This document shows, one piece after another, positions 25,201 to 33,500 of a stretch of 64,000 nt of DNA (position 1 is the first letter of the stretch; each line of letters starts with the position of its first letter). Origin of the DNA: Larkinella knui (lineage in GTDB: Bacteria > Bacteroidota > Bacteroidia > Cytophagales > Spirosomataceae); NCBI RefSeq assembly GCF_003858645.1, contig NZ_RQJP01000003.1:744001-808000 (forward strand), in the 5' to 3' direction. The position numbers and the translations under genes are program-made. The notes beneath the pieces are model-generated. The model was not told the DNA's origin. It searched no databases and saw only the letters and a program-made list of their open reading frames with translations.

Positions 25201-25516
25201 TGTCGGCCTGAAGGGTAACGGTAATGTCGGACCGGTTCCCGATCGAAACCTCCTGCCCGGCGAAGCCGATGGCCGAAACGGTCAATACATCACGTCCTGT
25301 GGGTACATTGAGCGTAAACCGCCCGTTGGCGTCGGTAGCTGCTCCGATGGTTGTTCCTTTAATAACGACGTTGGCACCCGGAAGGGGATTGCTGTCGTTG
25401 CCATCCGTGATGAGGCCGGTTATTTTGCGATCCTGCGCCCAGGCAGCAATCGTCAGCAACCACGCCAAAGCCACCGTTGCGCATGAGCGCAACGGCCTTA
25501 GGTAATTGTATCTCAT
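22259..25516 (-). CDS. SusC/RagA-family TonB-dependent transporter
   Basis: 1085 aa. Signal peptide (to AWAQ, about residue 28), then a CarboxypepD_reg-like domain (ITGLITDGNDSNPLPGANVVIKG), the TonB box/plug region with LSEVIVTGYGTQSKKDITGA and VIDGTPTKGNLNTLNLNDIE, and the barrel. It lacks an STN domain, so unlike the SusC at 60151 it is not expected to signal to a FecR. The partner susD follows. The pair has no CAZyme genes; the adjacent phosphohexomutase and the convergent oxidoreductase are the only metabolic neighbours. Confidence 0.95.
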   Translation of the reverse strand: MRYNYLRPLRSCATVALAWLLTIAAWAQDRKITGLITDGNDSNPLPGANVVIKGTTIGAATDANGRFTLNVPTGRDVLTVSAIGFAGQEVSIGNRSDITVTLQADIKTLSEVIVTGYGTQSKKDITGAVATVDAKQLLSVPATNVGQALQGRVAGVQVGNENSPGGGVMVRIRGFGTINDNSPLYVIDGTPTKGNLNTLNLNDIETIQVLKDASAASIYGSRAGNGVVIITTKKGKIGKPKFTYDVYYGTQRPGKFLDLLNTDQYAQLVWESRKNSGAVGANGNPTHSQFGNGPTPVIPDYVFPSAASASDPRVAQDANGNYINYSNNIDSPDFNKTKWLITKANKTGTNWLDEIFNPAPIQNHQLGVSGGTESGRYAMSLNYFNQEGIMKYTGYKRYSLRANTEFNVTKKVRVGQNFQVAYGERLGQPNGNSNESNPISFAFRIQPIIPVFDVAGYYAGARGGDLDNARNPVADLWRNKDNIQKEVRLFGNAYAEVDLLKNLTARTSFGIDYNLYNFKNYTLRDIESPESRGSNSLQTNNSYEWTWTWYNTLTYNVMLGDKHRLNFIVGTESIKNYYEFFDASRTNFAVDDIENRYLSAGTGVQTNNGGASNWRLASEFAKANYALGDKYLLDVTLRRDRSSRFAKDFRVAYFPAVSAGWRISQESFMKSMTWIDDLKLRIGWGQTGNQEIGNYNPYTQFSTNPITSFYDINGTRTSAVPGYELTQFGNANAKWETTTSTNIGLDATLLKNRLSVGFDWYTRTTSDMLFPVQIPLTQGVATAPFQNIGEMRNRGVDLMLNYNGKIATGLTYNVGLNVGTYRNEVIKTTGDPKTQYFGINDERIQNFVVTQQGYPISSFFGYTIEGIFQSDEEAAKHPVQFGNAATENRAGRFSFKDVNGDGKVDSGDLSIIGNPHPKFNYGVNLNLNYKNFGLTVFGQGVQGNDIFNYVKYWTDFPTFAGNRSTRMLYESWRPGKTDAILPQLRSSDQVSILPSTYYLESGSYFRFKNIQLTYTLPTKLLSKLGLGQASVYVQGQNLATITKYSGMDPEINLRNYTAGNDRQIGVDGGSYPVAKTLLLGLNLSF

Positions 25517-25578
25517 AGAAATGGTAGTTGGTTTGTAAAAAAGGATGATTGAATTGTACGTATTCCCGCGCGAGGTTA

Positions 25579-25610
25579 CGAAAATAAGCTTTTTTCTTTC
25601 TAAAAGTCAA
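25579..25610 (-). promoter_or_regulatory. Likely promoter of the first susC-susD pair
   Basis: On the minus strand TTG (25608-25610, within TTGAC) is followed after 21 bases by TATTTTCG (25579-25586), one mismatch from TAnnTTTG. The predicted leader is about 55 bases. Confidence 0.5.
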
Positions 25611-25663
25611 CCACTTGACAGCCACCCCAGGCGTTTTTTGATAAACTCTTCAGGAGTAAATAT

Positions 25664-25692
25664 AAAAAAACCGAGACAATGTCTCGGTTTTA
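25664..25692 (-). terminator. Rho-independent terminator of the phosphohexomutase gene
   Basis: An 11-bp stem (25667-25677 with 25681-25691, including A/T ends) has a 3-base loop. On the minus strand it is followed by a run of seven T (25664-25670). It lies 37 bases after the mutase stop. Confidence 0.88.
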
Positions 25693-25727
25693 TACCTTAA
25701 ACGGCTGTTATATAGCACTTTAACGAG

Positions 25728-27485
25728 TTATTTCAAATTCAAATCGGTCATTACCGTCTGCACTTTTTGTTTCAACTGCTCATAAACAGCATCAAAATCT
25801 TCCTTCCGGGCCAGTGGTTCGTTCACGCCAACGTAAAATTTAATCTTCGGTTCGGTACCTGACGGACGGGCCGAAACCTTCGTTCCATCGGCCGTAAAGA
25901 ACTGCAACACGTTCGACGACTCGATGCCCATTTTCCCGGCTTCAATAGCGGTTTTTTCACCGGTAGTCAAATCGGTACGCTCCAGACTGGCGTAATCGTC
26001 GACGCGCAAAACCGGTGATCCGGCGATTTGTTTGGGCGGGTTAGCCCGGAAATCGGCCATCATCTGCTGGATTTCCTCAGCCCCGGATTTGCCTTTTTTG
26101 GTCAGTGAAATCAGTCCTTCATAATAGAAGCCGAACTTCTGGTACATTTCCATCAGCAGGTCGAACAGACTCAGCCCTTTGTCTTTGGCGTAGGCCGTCA
26201 ACTCGGCGATCATGGCGCAGGACGCAATGGCATCCTTGTCGCGAACAAAATCGCCGATCAGATAGCCGTAACTTTCTTCACCCCCACCGATAAACTGCTG
26301 CTGGCCTTCGAGTTCGCGGATAATCTGGGCGATGTACTTAAAACCGGTCAGCGTATTGTAACAGAAAACGCCGTATTCCGCGCACATCTTGTCGATGAGG
26401 TCGGTCGTTACGATGGTTTTGGCCACAAACTCTTTGCCGGTCAGTTTGCCGTTGTCTTTCCAGGCCTGCAATAGATAATAAATGATCAGGCTGGCCATCT
26501 GGTTGCCGTTCAGCAACTCGAACTCGCCGTGGTGATTGCGGGCCCCCGAACCAACGCGGTCGGCATCGGGGTCGGTGGCCATAATCAAATCCGCATTGAT
26601 GGCTTCGGCCTTTTCCAGCGCCAGCCGCATGGCATCGCGCTCTTCCGGGTTCGGCGATTTCACCGTCGGAAAATCGCCATCCGGTTTGGCCTGCTCCTCC
26701 ACAATGTTCACATTGGTGAAGCCCAGGGCCTCCAAAACGCGCGGAACAAGCGTAATACCGGTGCCGTGGATGGGCGTGTAAACAATATTGAGGTCCTTTT
26801 GCCGCGCGATGACCTCCGGATTGATGGAATTCGACTTGATCCGTTCGACGTACACGCTGTCGATTTCTTCGTCGATCAGGTGAATTCGTTCGGGCACACC
26901 CTCGAATTTCACGTCGTCGATCGACGTAATTTTATTGACTTCGGTAATGATGTTTTTATCGTGGGGGGCCACCACCTGCCCGCCGTCGTTCCAGTACGCT
27001 TTATAGCCGTTGTATTCCGGCGGGTTGTGCGAAGCCGTCACGACAATACCGCTCTGACAGCCCAGTTGACGAATGGCGAACGACAATTCGGGCGTCGGGC
27101 GCAGGGAGCTGAACAGGTAGACTTCCATGCCGTTGGCCGAGAAAATATCGGCGACAATCCGGGCGAACTCCGGGCTCATCCGGCGACTATCGTGCGCAAT
27201 GGCGACCTTGATGGCCTGGTCCGGAAAAGCCGCATTCAGGTAATTGGCCAGGCCCTGCGTGGCCGCGCCAACGGTATAGCGGTTCATCCGGTTGGAGCCG
27301 ACGCCAATTACACCCCGCAAACCGCCGGTACCAAATTCCAGGTTTTTATAAAATGAGTCGATGAGTTCGGTCGATTCGCCGTTGTCCAGCAAGGTGCGGA
27401 TGGCGGCTTTCGTATCAGAGTCATAATTGCCGTTGAGCCAATGGTCGATGGTTGCCTGGGTGGCAGAATCAATTGCAGTTGTCAT
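25728..27485 (-). CDS. Phosphoglucomutase/phosphomannomutase family protein
   Basis: 585 aa. Alpha-D-phosphohexomutase with all four domains. The phosphoserine loop is TASHNP with Ser152; the metal loop is DPDADRVG; the sugar loop is GGEESYGYLIGDFVRDKDA; and the phosphate-binding loop near the end is ARPSGTEPKIKFY. The large size and the GTGGLRGVIGVGSNRMN start match the PgcA/PGM2-like group, which interconverts glucose-1- and glucose-6-phosphate. It is a single-gene transcript ended by the terminator at 25664-25692. Confidence 0.93.
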   Translation of the reverse strand: MTTAIDSATQATIDHWLNGNYDSDTKAAIRTLLDNGESTELIDSFYKNLEFGTGGLRGVIGVGSNRMNRYTVGAATQGLANYLNAAFPDQAIKVAIAHDSRRMSPEFARIVADIFSANGMEVYLFSSLRPTPELSFAIRQLGCQSGIVVTASHNPPEYNGYKAYWNDGGQVVAPHDKNIITEVNKITSIDDVKFEGVPERIHLIDEEIDSVYVERIKSNSINPEVIARQKDLNIVYTPIHGTGITLVPRVLEALGFTNVNIVEEQAKPDGDFPTVKSPNPEERDAMRLALEKAEAINADLIMATDPDADRVGSGARNHHGEFELLNGNQMASLIIYYLLQAWKDNGKLTGKEFVAKTIVTTDLIDKMCAEYGVFCYNTLTGFKYIAQIIRELEGQQQFIGGGEESYGYLIGDFVRDKDAIASCAMIAELTAYAKDKGLSLFDLLMEMYQKFGFYYEGLISLTKKGKSGAEEIQQMMADFRANPPKQIAGSPVLRVDDYASLERTDLTTGEKTAIEAGKMGIESSNVLQFFTADGTKVSARPSGTEPKIKFYVGVNEPLARKEDFDAVYEQLKQKVQTVMTDLNLK

Positions 27486-27588
27486 AAGGGATGAGTGTTA
27501 GAATCGGCCGCCAATTTACAGTTCTAAATGAAGGCGTCAAATCGTTTTGGTAAAAGGTTTTTAAACGATAAAAAAGTGGATAATACGA

Positions 27589-28443
27589 TCACAAAATCAA
27601 TACCGGCAGCCAAAACACGCCGTCGCCGATCCACCGGTAGCGTTCGTTGATTAAAAACCGGTTCGGGTACCGCTGAATGATATACAGAACCGCGCTCATC
27701 ATGCCTTCGATGATGGCCGCCCGCTGGGCAAACCGGTCGTCGGCCATGAAGAAAATCACCAGCGCCAACACCGTAATGACCACCGTCAATGTCCGCAGGA
27801 TGACGTCGCTCCGGTCGAATCCCCAGATGGTCGCCAGCGAATACGAGTTGTCTGGAAATTCGTAGGTTTCCATGACTGAAAACAGCAGCAGATTCTGAAA
27901 AACGATCAGCAGAAACAAAACCGCCAGCCCGATTTCGGACCAGCCCAGGGTCGGCTTCTGCACCCACGAACTCCCCCAGACGCCCACGGTATACAGCAAC
28001 GTCACCACAGGTTCTTTCCACGCCAGTTTGGCATTTGAAGCGGGCAGACGCGAAACGCCCCAAACGTAAGCCGCCGAAATCAGCGCCAGACCCGCGCCAA
28101 ACCACAAAACGCTCCGGGGTAACCAGAATAAAAGAATAACTGCCATGACGACCAGGCCGGCCAAAACACGCATCAGCAGGTGCTGGTTTTCGGCGTGAAA
28201 ACGGTGACGGAGCGTCAATACCGCATTGGAATTCAGATTTTTGCGAACATCGTATAAGCGGTCAGCCGCATAAATAACAAACACGCAAATCGCTAGCAAA
28301 ACCGTTGTTGCCCAGCCAACCGGCCGGTGGCCATCCGGCAAACGGGCCACCATGATGTGGGAAATAACCGCTCCGGCGACCACATCGAGACTGAGGTAGT
28401 GCGCTTTTTGCAGCAGGTTTTTAATCGAGTAATAAAACTTCAT
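27589..28443 (-). CDS. UbiA-like integral membrane protein
   Basis: 284 aa with about eight or nine hydrophobic segments. AADRLYDVRKN (about residues 59-69) resembles the first prenyl-diphosphate motif (D-x-x-x-D) of UbiA prenyltransferases, and METYEFPDNS near residue 192 may stand for the second, although it is degenerate. The family assignment is therefore tentative; a role in lipid or quinone synthesis is inference only. The start is 46 bases downstream of the MOSC gene stop on the same strand. Confidence 0.55.
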   Translation of the reverse strand: MKFYYSIKNLLQKAHYLSLDVVAGAVISHIMVARLPDGHRPVGWATTVLLAICVFVIYAADRLYDVRKNLNSNAVLTLRHRFHAENQHLLMRVLAGLVVMAVILLFWLPRSVLWFGAGLALISAAYVWGVSRLPASNAKLAWKEPVVTLLYTVGVWGSSWVQKPTLGWSEIGLAVLFLLIVFQNLLLFSVMETYEFPDNSYSLATIWGFDRSDVILRTLTVVITVLALVIFFMADDRFAQRAAIIEGMMSAVLYIIQRYPNRFLINERYRWIGDGVFWLPVLIL

Positions 28444-28488
28444 AGGAAGGCTTCTGTTCCATCCGTAAACGAACAGAAAAATGAATGG

Positions 28489-29325
28489 TTAAGAAAATGG
28501 GAGTCGGGCGGGGCGTCGTTCGAGGATGGTTACCGGTTCGCCAACCCGCAGTAGTCCCGGCGTTTCGGCCAGAACGTTCTGGCCAAACAGGATCTTGTTG
28601 TCCAGCCTGCGGTAGGTTGCCAGGGCTTTAAGCGGCTCTTTTCCTTTCCGGCTCGTTTCCGGGTCGATGGTCGTCAGAACGCAGCGGGCACACGGTTTTA
28701 CGCCATAAAACGATAGGTCACCAATTTTGAAACGATACCAGGTGTCTTCATCGTGCGGCAAAACGCCTTCTACCACCAGATTCGGGCGAAAACGGCTCAT
28801 TTCCAGCGGTTTTTCCGCCCGCCGGTTCAGTTCGTCCAGCGAATCCGTACTGATCACCAGATACGGGTAGCCATCGGCAAAGCTGACCACATCGCCGGGC
28901 TGGGCATACGCAGGATCGACCGGGCGAAGTGAGGTTTCGGGCATATACACCAACCGGCACGGAAAGCCCAGCAGCCGGCTAAACCAGTCGTCGGCTTGCT
29001 GACTAACGACCCGTGAATCAACCGCCTGATTTTCCCACACATACGCCGTCAGTTGTTCTTCCGTCGTTTCTTCAAGCGGTATTTCCAGTACATCATCCGG
29101 ACGATGGCGGTGATAAACCCGCAACTGCCGGTCGGTCAGTGCCACCTCGACCAGCGCCATGACGGTATTCTCCCGCTGGGTTAGAAACGTTCCGTCGGGT
29201 TTCACGAGCATCCACCGCCGGTCGTAGCGAAAGCCTTTCCGCTCAACCACCGCTTCGGAAAGGGAAATACCGCCCAGCGATTTGATGGGATAAATCCGGA
29301 TTTCTTTTAAAACAGGTGTGTTCAT
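28489..29325 (-). CDS. MOSC-domain protein (YcbX/mARC type)
   Basis: 278 aa. The MOSC N-terminal beta-barrel domain starts with LKEIRIYPIKSLGGISL and YDRRWMLV; the C-terminal MOSC domain has SRFRPNLVV and the molybdenum-ligand loop KPCARCVLTTIDPETS (Cys near residue 219). Such proteins bind molybdenum cofactor and reduce N-hydroxylated compounds, working with an electron donor. No fused ferredoxin domain is present, so the donor must be separate. It is followed by the UbiA-like gene and preceded by tsaD. Confidence 0.9.
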   Translation of the reverse strand: MNTPVLKEIRIYPIKSLGGISLSEAVVERKGFRYDRRWMLVKPDGTFLTQRENTVMALVEVALTDRQLRVYHRHRPDDVLEIPLEETTEEQLTAYVWENQAVDSRVVSQQADDWFSRLLGFPCRLVYMPETSLRPVDPAYAQPGDVVSFADGYPYLVISTDSLDELNRRAEKPLEMSRFRPNLVVEGVLPHDEDTWYRFKIGDLSFYGVKPCARCVLTTIDPETSRKGKEPLKALATYRRLDNKILFGQNVLAETPGLLRVGEPVTILERRPARLPFS

Positions 29326-29367
29326 GCGTCAAAGGTAAGGCGGTGTTCGATGGGTACCAAAACCGTT

Positions 29368-30363
29368 TTACCAGCGCGGCAGCGGGCTCACCTCCTGCGA
29401 GGTAAATTCGCCTTTCAAATACTTGAAATGGGCCGCCATCGCAATCATAGCCGCATTGTCGGTGCAGTATTCGAACTTCGGAATATACACCTTCCAGCCC
29501 TCCTGGCGTCCCATTTCAGCCAGGGCCGACCGCAACCCGGAATTGGCCGAAACCCCGCCCGCCAGCGCAATTTCCCGAATCCCGGTTTGCCGGGCGGCTT
29601 TCCGGAGTTTGGTCAGCAGAATCCTGATGAGCGTATGCTGGATGCTGGCGCAGATGTCCGGCAGATTTTGCGCGATAAAATCCGGATTGGCTTTGGTGCG
29701 GTCGCGGAGAAAATACAGAAAAGCGGTTTTGATGCCACTGAACGAAAAATCCAGCCCCGGCATTTCGACCTCCGGAAACGGGAACGCCAGCGGATTGCCC
29801 TGCTGCGCATACCGGTCGATGAGTGGCCCGCCCGGATACGGCAAATTGAGCAGTTTGGCGGTTTTGTCAAAGGCTTCGCCCACCGCGTCGTCCTGCGTTT
29901 GCCCGATGATCTCCATCTCCAGATGATCCCGGATCAACACAATCTGCGTATGGCCGCCACTGACGGTCAGGCACAGAAACGGAAACCGGGGCGTGGCTTG
30001 TTCATCGATGAAATGCGCCAGAACATGCGCCTGCATGTGGTGTACCTCGATGAGCGGAATGGCCAGCGCCAGCGCCAGCGCTTTGGCAAACGAGGTTCCG
30101 ACCAGAAGTGAACCCAATAAACCCGGTCCGCGCGTAAAAGCGACGGCATTTAGCGCGTTTTTTTGTATGTTTGCTTCATGCAGCGCGCGTTCGACCACGG
30201 GTACGATCCGTTGCTGATGCACGCGCGAGGCCAGTTCGGGGACGACACCGCCGTATTGTTCGTGGATTAACTGCGTTGCTACAACATTGGATTGTATTTT
30301 TCCGTTAACAGATACAGCAGCCGACGTCTCGTCGCAGGAAGATTCAATTGCCAGAATTGTCAT
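29368..30363 (-). CDS. tsaD: tRNA N6-adenosine threonylcarbamoyltransferase TsaD
   Basis: 331 aa. Catalytic ASKHA-fold subunit of t6A synthesis. It starts with ILAIESSCDETSAAV, has the iron/zinc ligands His109 and His113 in HHMQAH, TVSGGHTQIVLI, and LAGGVSANSGLR near the C-terminus, plus YCTDNAAMIA. It diverges from tamB across a 147-base region; tsaD beside tamB is a familiar Bacteroidota arrangement. TsaE is encoded at 18847-19266. Confidence 0.97.
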   Translation of the reverse strand: MTILAIESSCDETSAAVSVNGKIQSNVVATQLIHEQYGGVVPELASRVHQQRIVPVVERALHEANIQKNALNAVAFTRGPGLLGSLLVGTSFAKALALALAIPLIEVHHMQAHVLAHFIDEQATPRFPFLCLTVSGGHTQIVLIRDHLEMEIIGQTQDDAVGEAFDKTAKLLNLPYPGGPLIDRYAQQGNPLAFPFPEVEMPGLDFSFSGIKTAFLYFLRDRTKANPDFIAQNLPDICASIQHTLIRILLTKLRKAARQTGIREIALAGGVSANSGLRSALAEMGRQEGWKVYIPKFEYCTDNAAMIAMAAHFKYLKGEFTSQEVSPLPRW

Positions 30364-30381
30364 TTTTCAAAAGTAATGAAT

Positions 30382-30502
30382 AATGAACAATGAACCGCAT
30401 CGGCGGACCGAAATGAAAAGCCCTTCACAGCCTCCTTGATTTATCAAATCAAGACGCATGAATTGCCTCTGATTGTTCATTTTTTACTGTTCATTGTTTA
30501 TT
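30382..30502. repeat. Imperfect inverted repeat between tsaD and tamB
   Basis: 30382-30395 and 30489-30502 are reverse complements at 13 of 14 positions. Both sides hold extra copies of near-repeat words such as AATGAACAATGAAC and TTGTTCATT. The style resembles the long perfect hairpins elsewhere in the window, but the arms are about 93 bases apart and the region must also contain both divergent promoters. Confidence 0.5.
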
Positions 30503-30510
30503 CAAGCTAA

Positions 30511-33500
30511 ATGCGTTCATTTTTCACCATACTTCTCAAAACCCTGCTTTACACCGTCCTGGTTGTATTGCTGGTGGCCGGAATCGTGGTTGTCAGTCTG
30601 CAAATACCGGCAGTACAGACAAAAGTGGTACGTTATGCCGCCCAACGGGTTTCTGAAAAACTCCTCTTTCCGGTCGACATCAAGCGGATCGACATCAATT
30701 TTTCCTTTCCTACGGTCTGGGTCAATTCCGTCACGCTCGAAGAAGTGACGATTCGGAACCGCGACCTGAAACCGATGATCAACGTGGGCCGGCTGGAAGT
30801 TACACTGGCCCTCGAAACGCTGATCAACAATTCGGCGACTGATATTCACCTCGATGAAGTGTTGCTGTATCAGCCCCAGGTCGATCTGGTGAAAGACGCC
30901 AAAACCGGTAATCTGAACATCGACGATTTTCTGGAACGCATCAACGAGATGACCCGCGATACGACCAAACCGTCCATCGCCAACCAGAATATTCCGTTTA
31001 CCATCGGCAAAGCTACGCTGATCGACGGTCGGTTTACCTACAACGACAATCGAAAACCGACCATGGGCGGACGGCTTTTCGATTACAATCACTTTCTGGT
31101 CAGCGGGTTAAGTGCAAACTTGAACAACTTTCTGCTGCTGGGCGACACCATTGCGGTGAACATCGGACGCATGAAGGGCTTTGAGAAACAGGCCAATCTG
31201 AAGATTCACCGGCTCGACACGAAATTTCTCTACTGCGCCAAGGAAATGCGGCTCGACAGTCTGTTCGCCCGCATCAACGGCTCGACGGTGCGGAACCGGC
31301 TGGTTTTTTCGTACGATAGTTTTTCGGCTTTCAACGAGTTCAATGACGAGGTGATCATGCGGGCCAACCTGCGGAATGCCGTCGTCCGGGCGCAGGACCT
31401 GGCCCCGTTTACGTCGTATTTTAACGATAACTTCGACGTGGCCCGCGCTTCGGGCGACTACGTCGGGCGGATTCGAAATTTCAAAGTCACCAACGCCGAC
31501 ATCCGCTTTGGGCACCAGCAACGGAGTCGGCTGGTGGGCGATCTGGCCTTCAAGGGATTACCGGACAGTGACGAGAATACGCTGGTCGATTTCCGGTTCA
31601 AGCCGTCGCAGGTCATCATGGCCGATATCCGGCCGTATTATTCCGATCCGGATTTCGACCGGATTGTCAACAAAATTGGCAGGCTCGATTTTGCCGCTAC
31701 CTACGCCGGGCGGTTTATTGATTTCAAAACCGTCGGGACCTTCAAAACGGCGATTGGCACGGTGTCGGGCGATCTGGCGCTGCACCTCAATGGCGATCAG
31801 GGAACCACCTACAGCGGTAATCTGAAGCTGGCGGATGTCAATGTCGGTTCGCTCATCGACCAGCCCGACTTAGTTCAACGGGTTGACGGACAAGGCAAGT
31901 TTGTGGGCCGCGGATTGACCATCAAAGACGGCTCGCTCGATTTGAATGCGCAGTTTACCCGCGTCGGTTTTCAAAAATACAATTACCGCAATCTGGTCGT
32001 ACAGGGCAATTTGAAACAGTCTTTTTTTCGGGGCCAGGTCAGCGTCAAAGACACCAATCTGACGTTCAGCCTGAACGGCGCGTTTGATCTGCGCGGCCCG
32101 AAAAATCTGTTCGATGTTCGCGGAACGGTCCAACAGGCGAACTTCCTGGCCACCAACTTACTGAATGACAGCTTGATTGTTCGCAGTGACCTGGACGTGC
32201 AACTGGTGGGAAACACGCTAAACGAGCTGGTCGGCAATGCCCGGCTCCTGAATACTTTTGTGACCTACGGAAAGCGAAATCTGGTTTTAGATACCCTGTT
32301 CATGGCGTCTTCGATTACCGGAAACGAACGGTCAATTTCGGTAAATTCCGATTACCTCGACGCTAACCTGAAAGGGAATTTCCAGTTGACCCAGGTGGCC
32401 GATGATCTAAACCGGATTGCGAAGGAATACCGCCTGAATTTTGCCGGAAATGCCGCCGGACTTACCGCCTATTACCAGGAAAAACTGCGCAAACCCGTTC
32501 CCGTTTTTCCTTACAACATCGACTATTCCTTTCTGCTGAAAAATTCGCAGCCGTTGCTGACGTTGGTGTATCCGTCGCTGTATGTTTCGCCCAATACGAA
32601 GCTGGAAGGCCGCTTTGGCGTCGATCAGTCTTCCCTGCTGACGCTGACCGGTGCGATCGATACGCTGAAAGTGGATGAATACAATTTTTACAAAAGCACG
32701 ATCGACCTCAACACCTCCAAATTTGTCAATTCACCGGACGTTCTGGCTTCGCTGATTATCAACTCGACGCAGCAGCAATTCGGTTCGCTGGCGGCCACCG
32801 AAAACCTCCAGGCCGAAGCGTCGTGGGATGTCAACCACATCGATTTTACGACTAGTCTGCTTCAGCAGAAAAGCACCAACCGGGCAGACCTGAACGGTTC
32901 GCTGACGTTCAAAGGCGATGCCATCGATATTGAACTCGAACAATCCCGGTTTCGGCTGCTGGACAGCGTCTGGACCATTTCGCCCGAAAATCTGATCCGG
33001 ATTGTCGGTCCGGAAATTACCGTACGGAATTTGTCGGTTTCCAACCGCAATCAATATATCTCCGTCAGTGGAAAAGCCTCACAGGATTCACTGCAAACGC
33101 TCGATGTGGAGGCTAAAAACTTTTTACTGGAGACGCTGAATCCGGTTTTTAAAACCAAAGTCTCCGGCGTTGCCAACGGAAAAGTAGCCGTGCGGGGTCT
33201 GTATGGTTTGCCTTTGCTCGATGGAGCCATCACCATCGACTCCCTGAAATACAATGATTTCCTGATCGGAAACGTCGTAAACCGCAGTACGCTCGACCAG
33301 TCGAACCGGATCAATTTAGACACGCGAATCCGGCGATTCGACCGGCAAGTGCTGGCCATAACCGGTATTTACACCCCGGGTGAATCGGCCGCCAATCCGC
33401 TCGACTTGAAGGCGGTTCTGGAAGGCACCGACCTGCGGCTGGCAGAGCCGTTTGTGAAAGGCCTTGCTTCCAATATTGGCGGAACGGCCACCGGCGTTGT

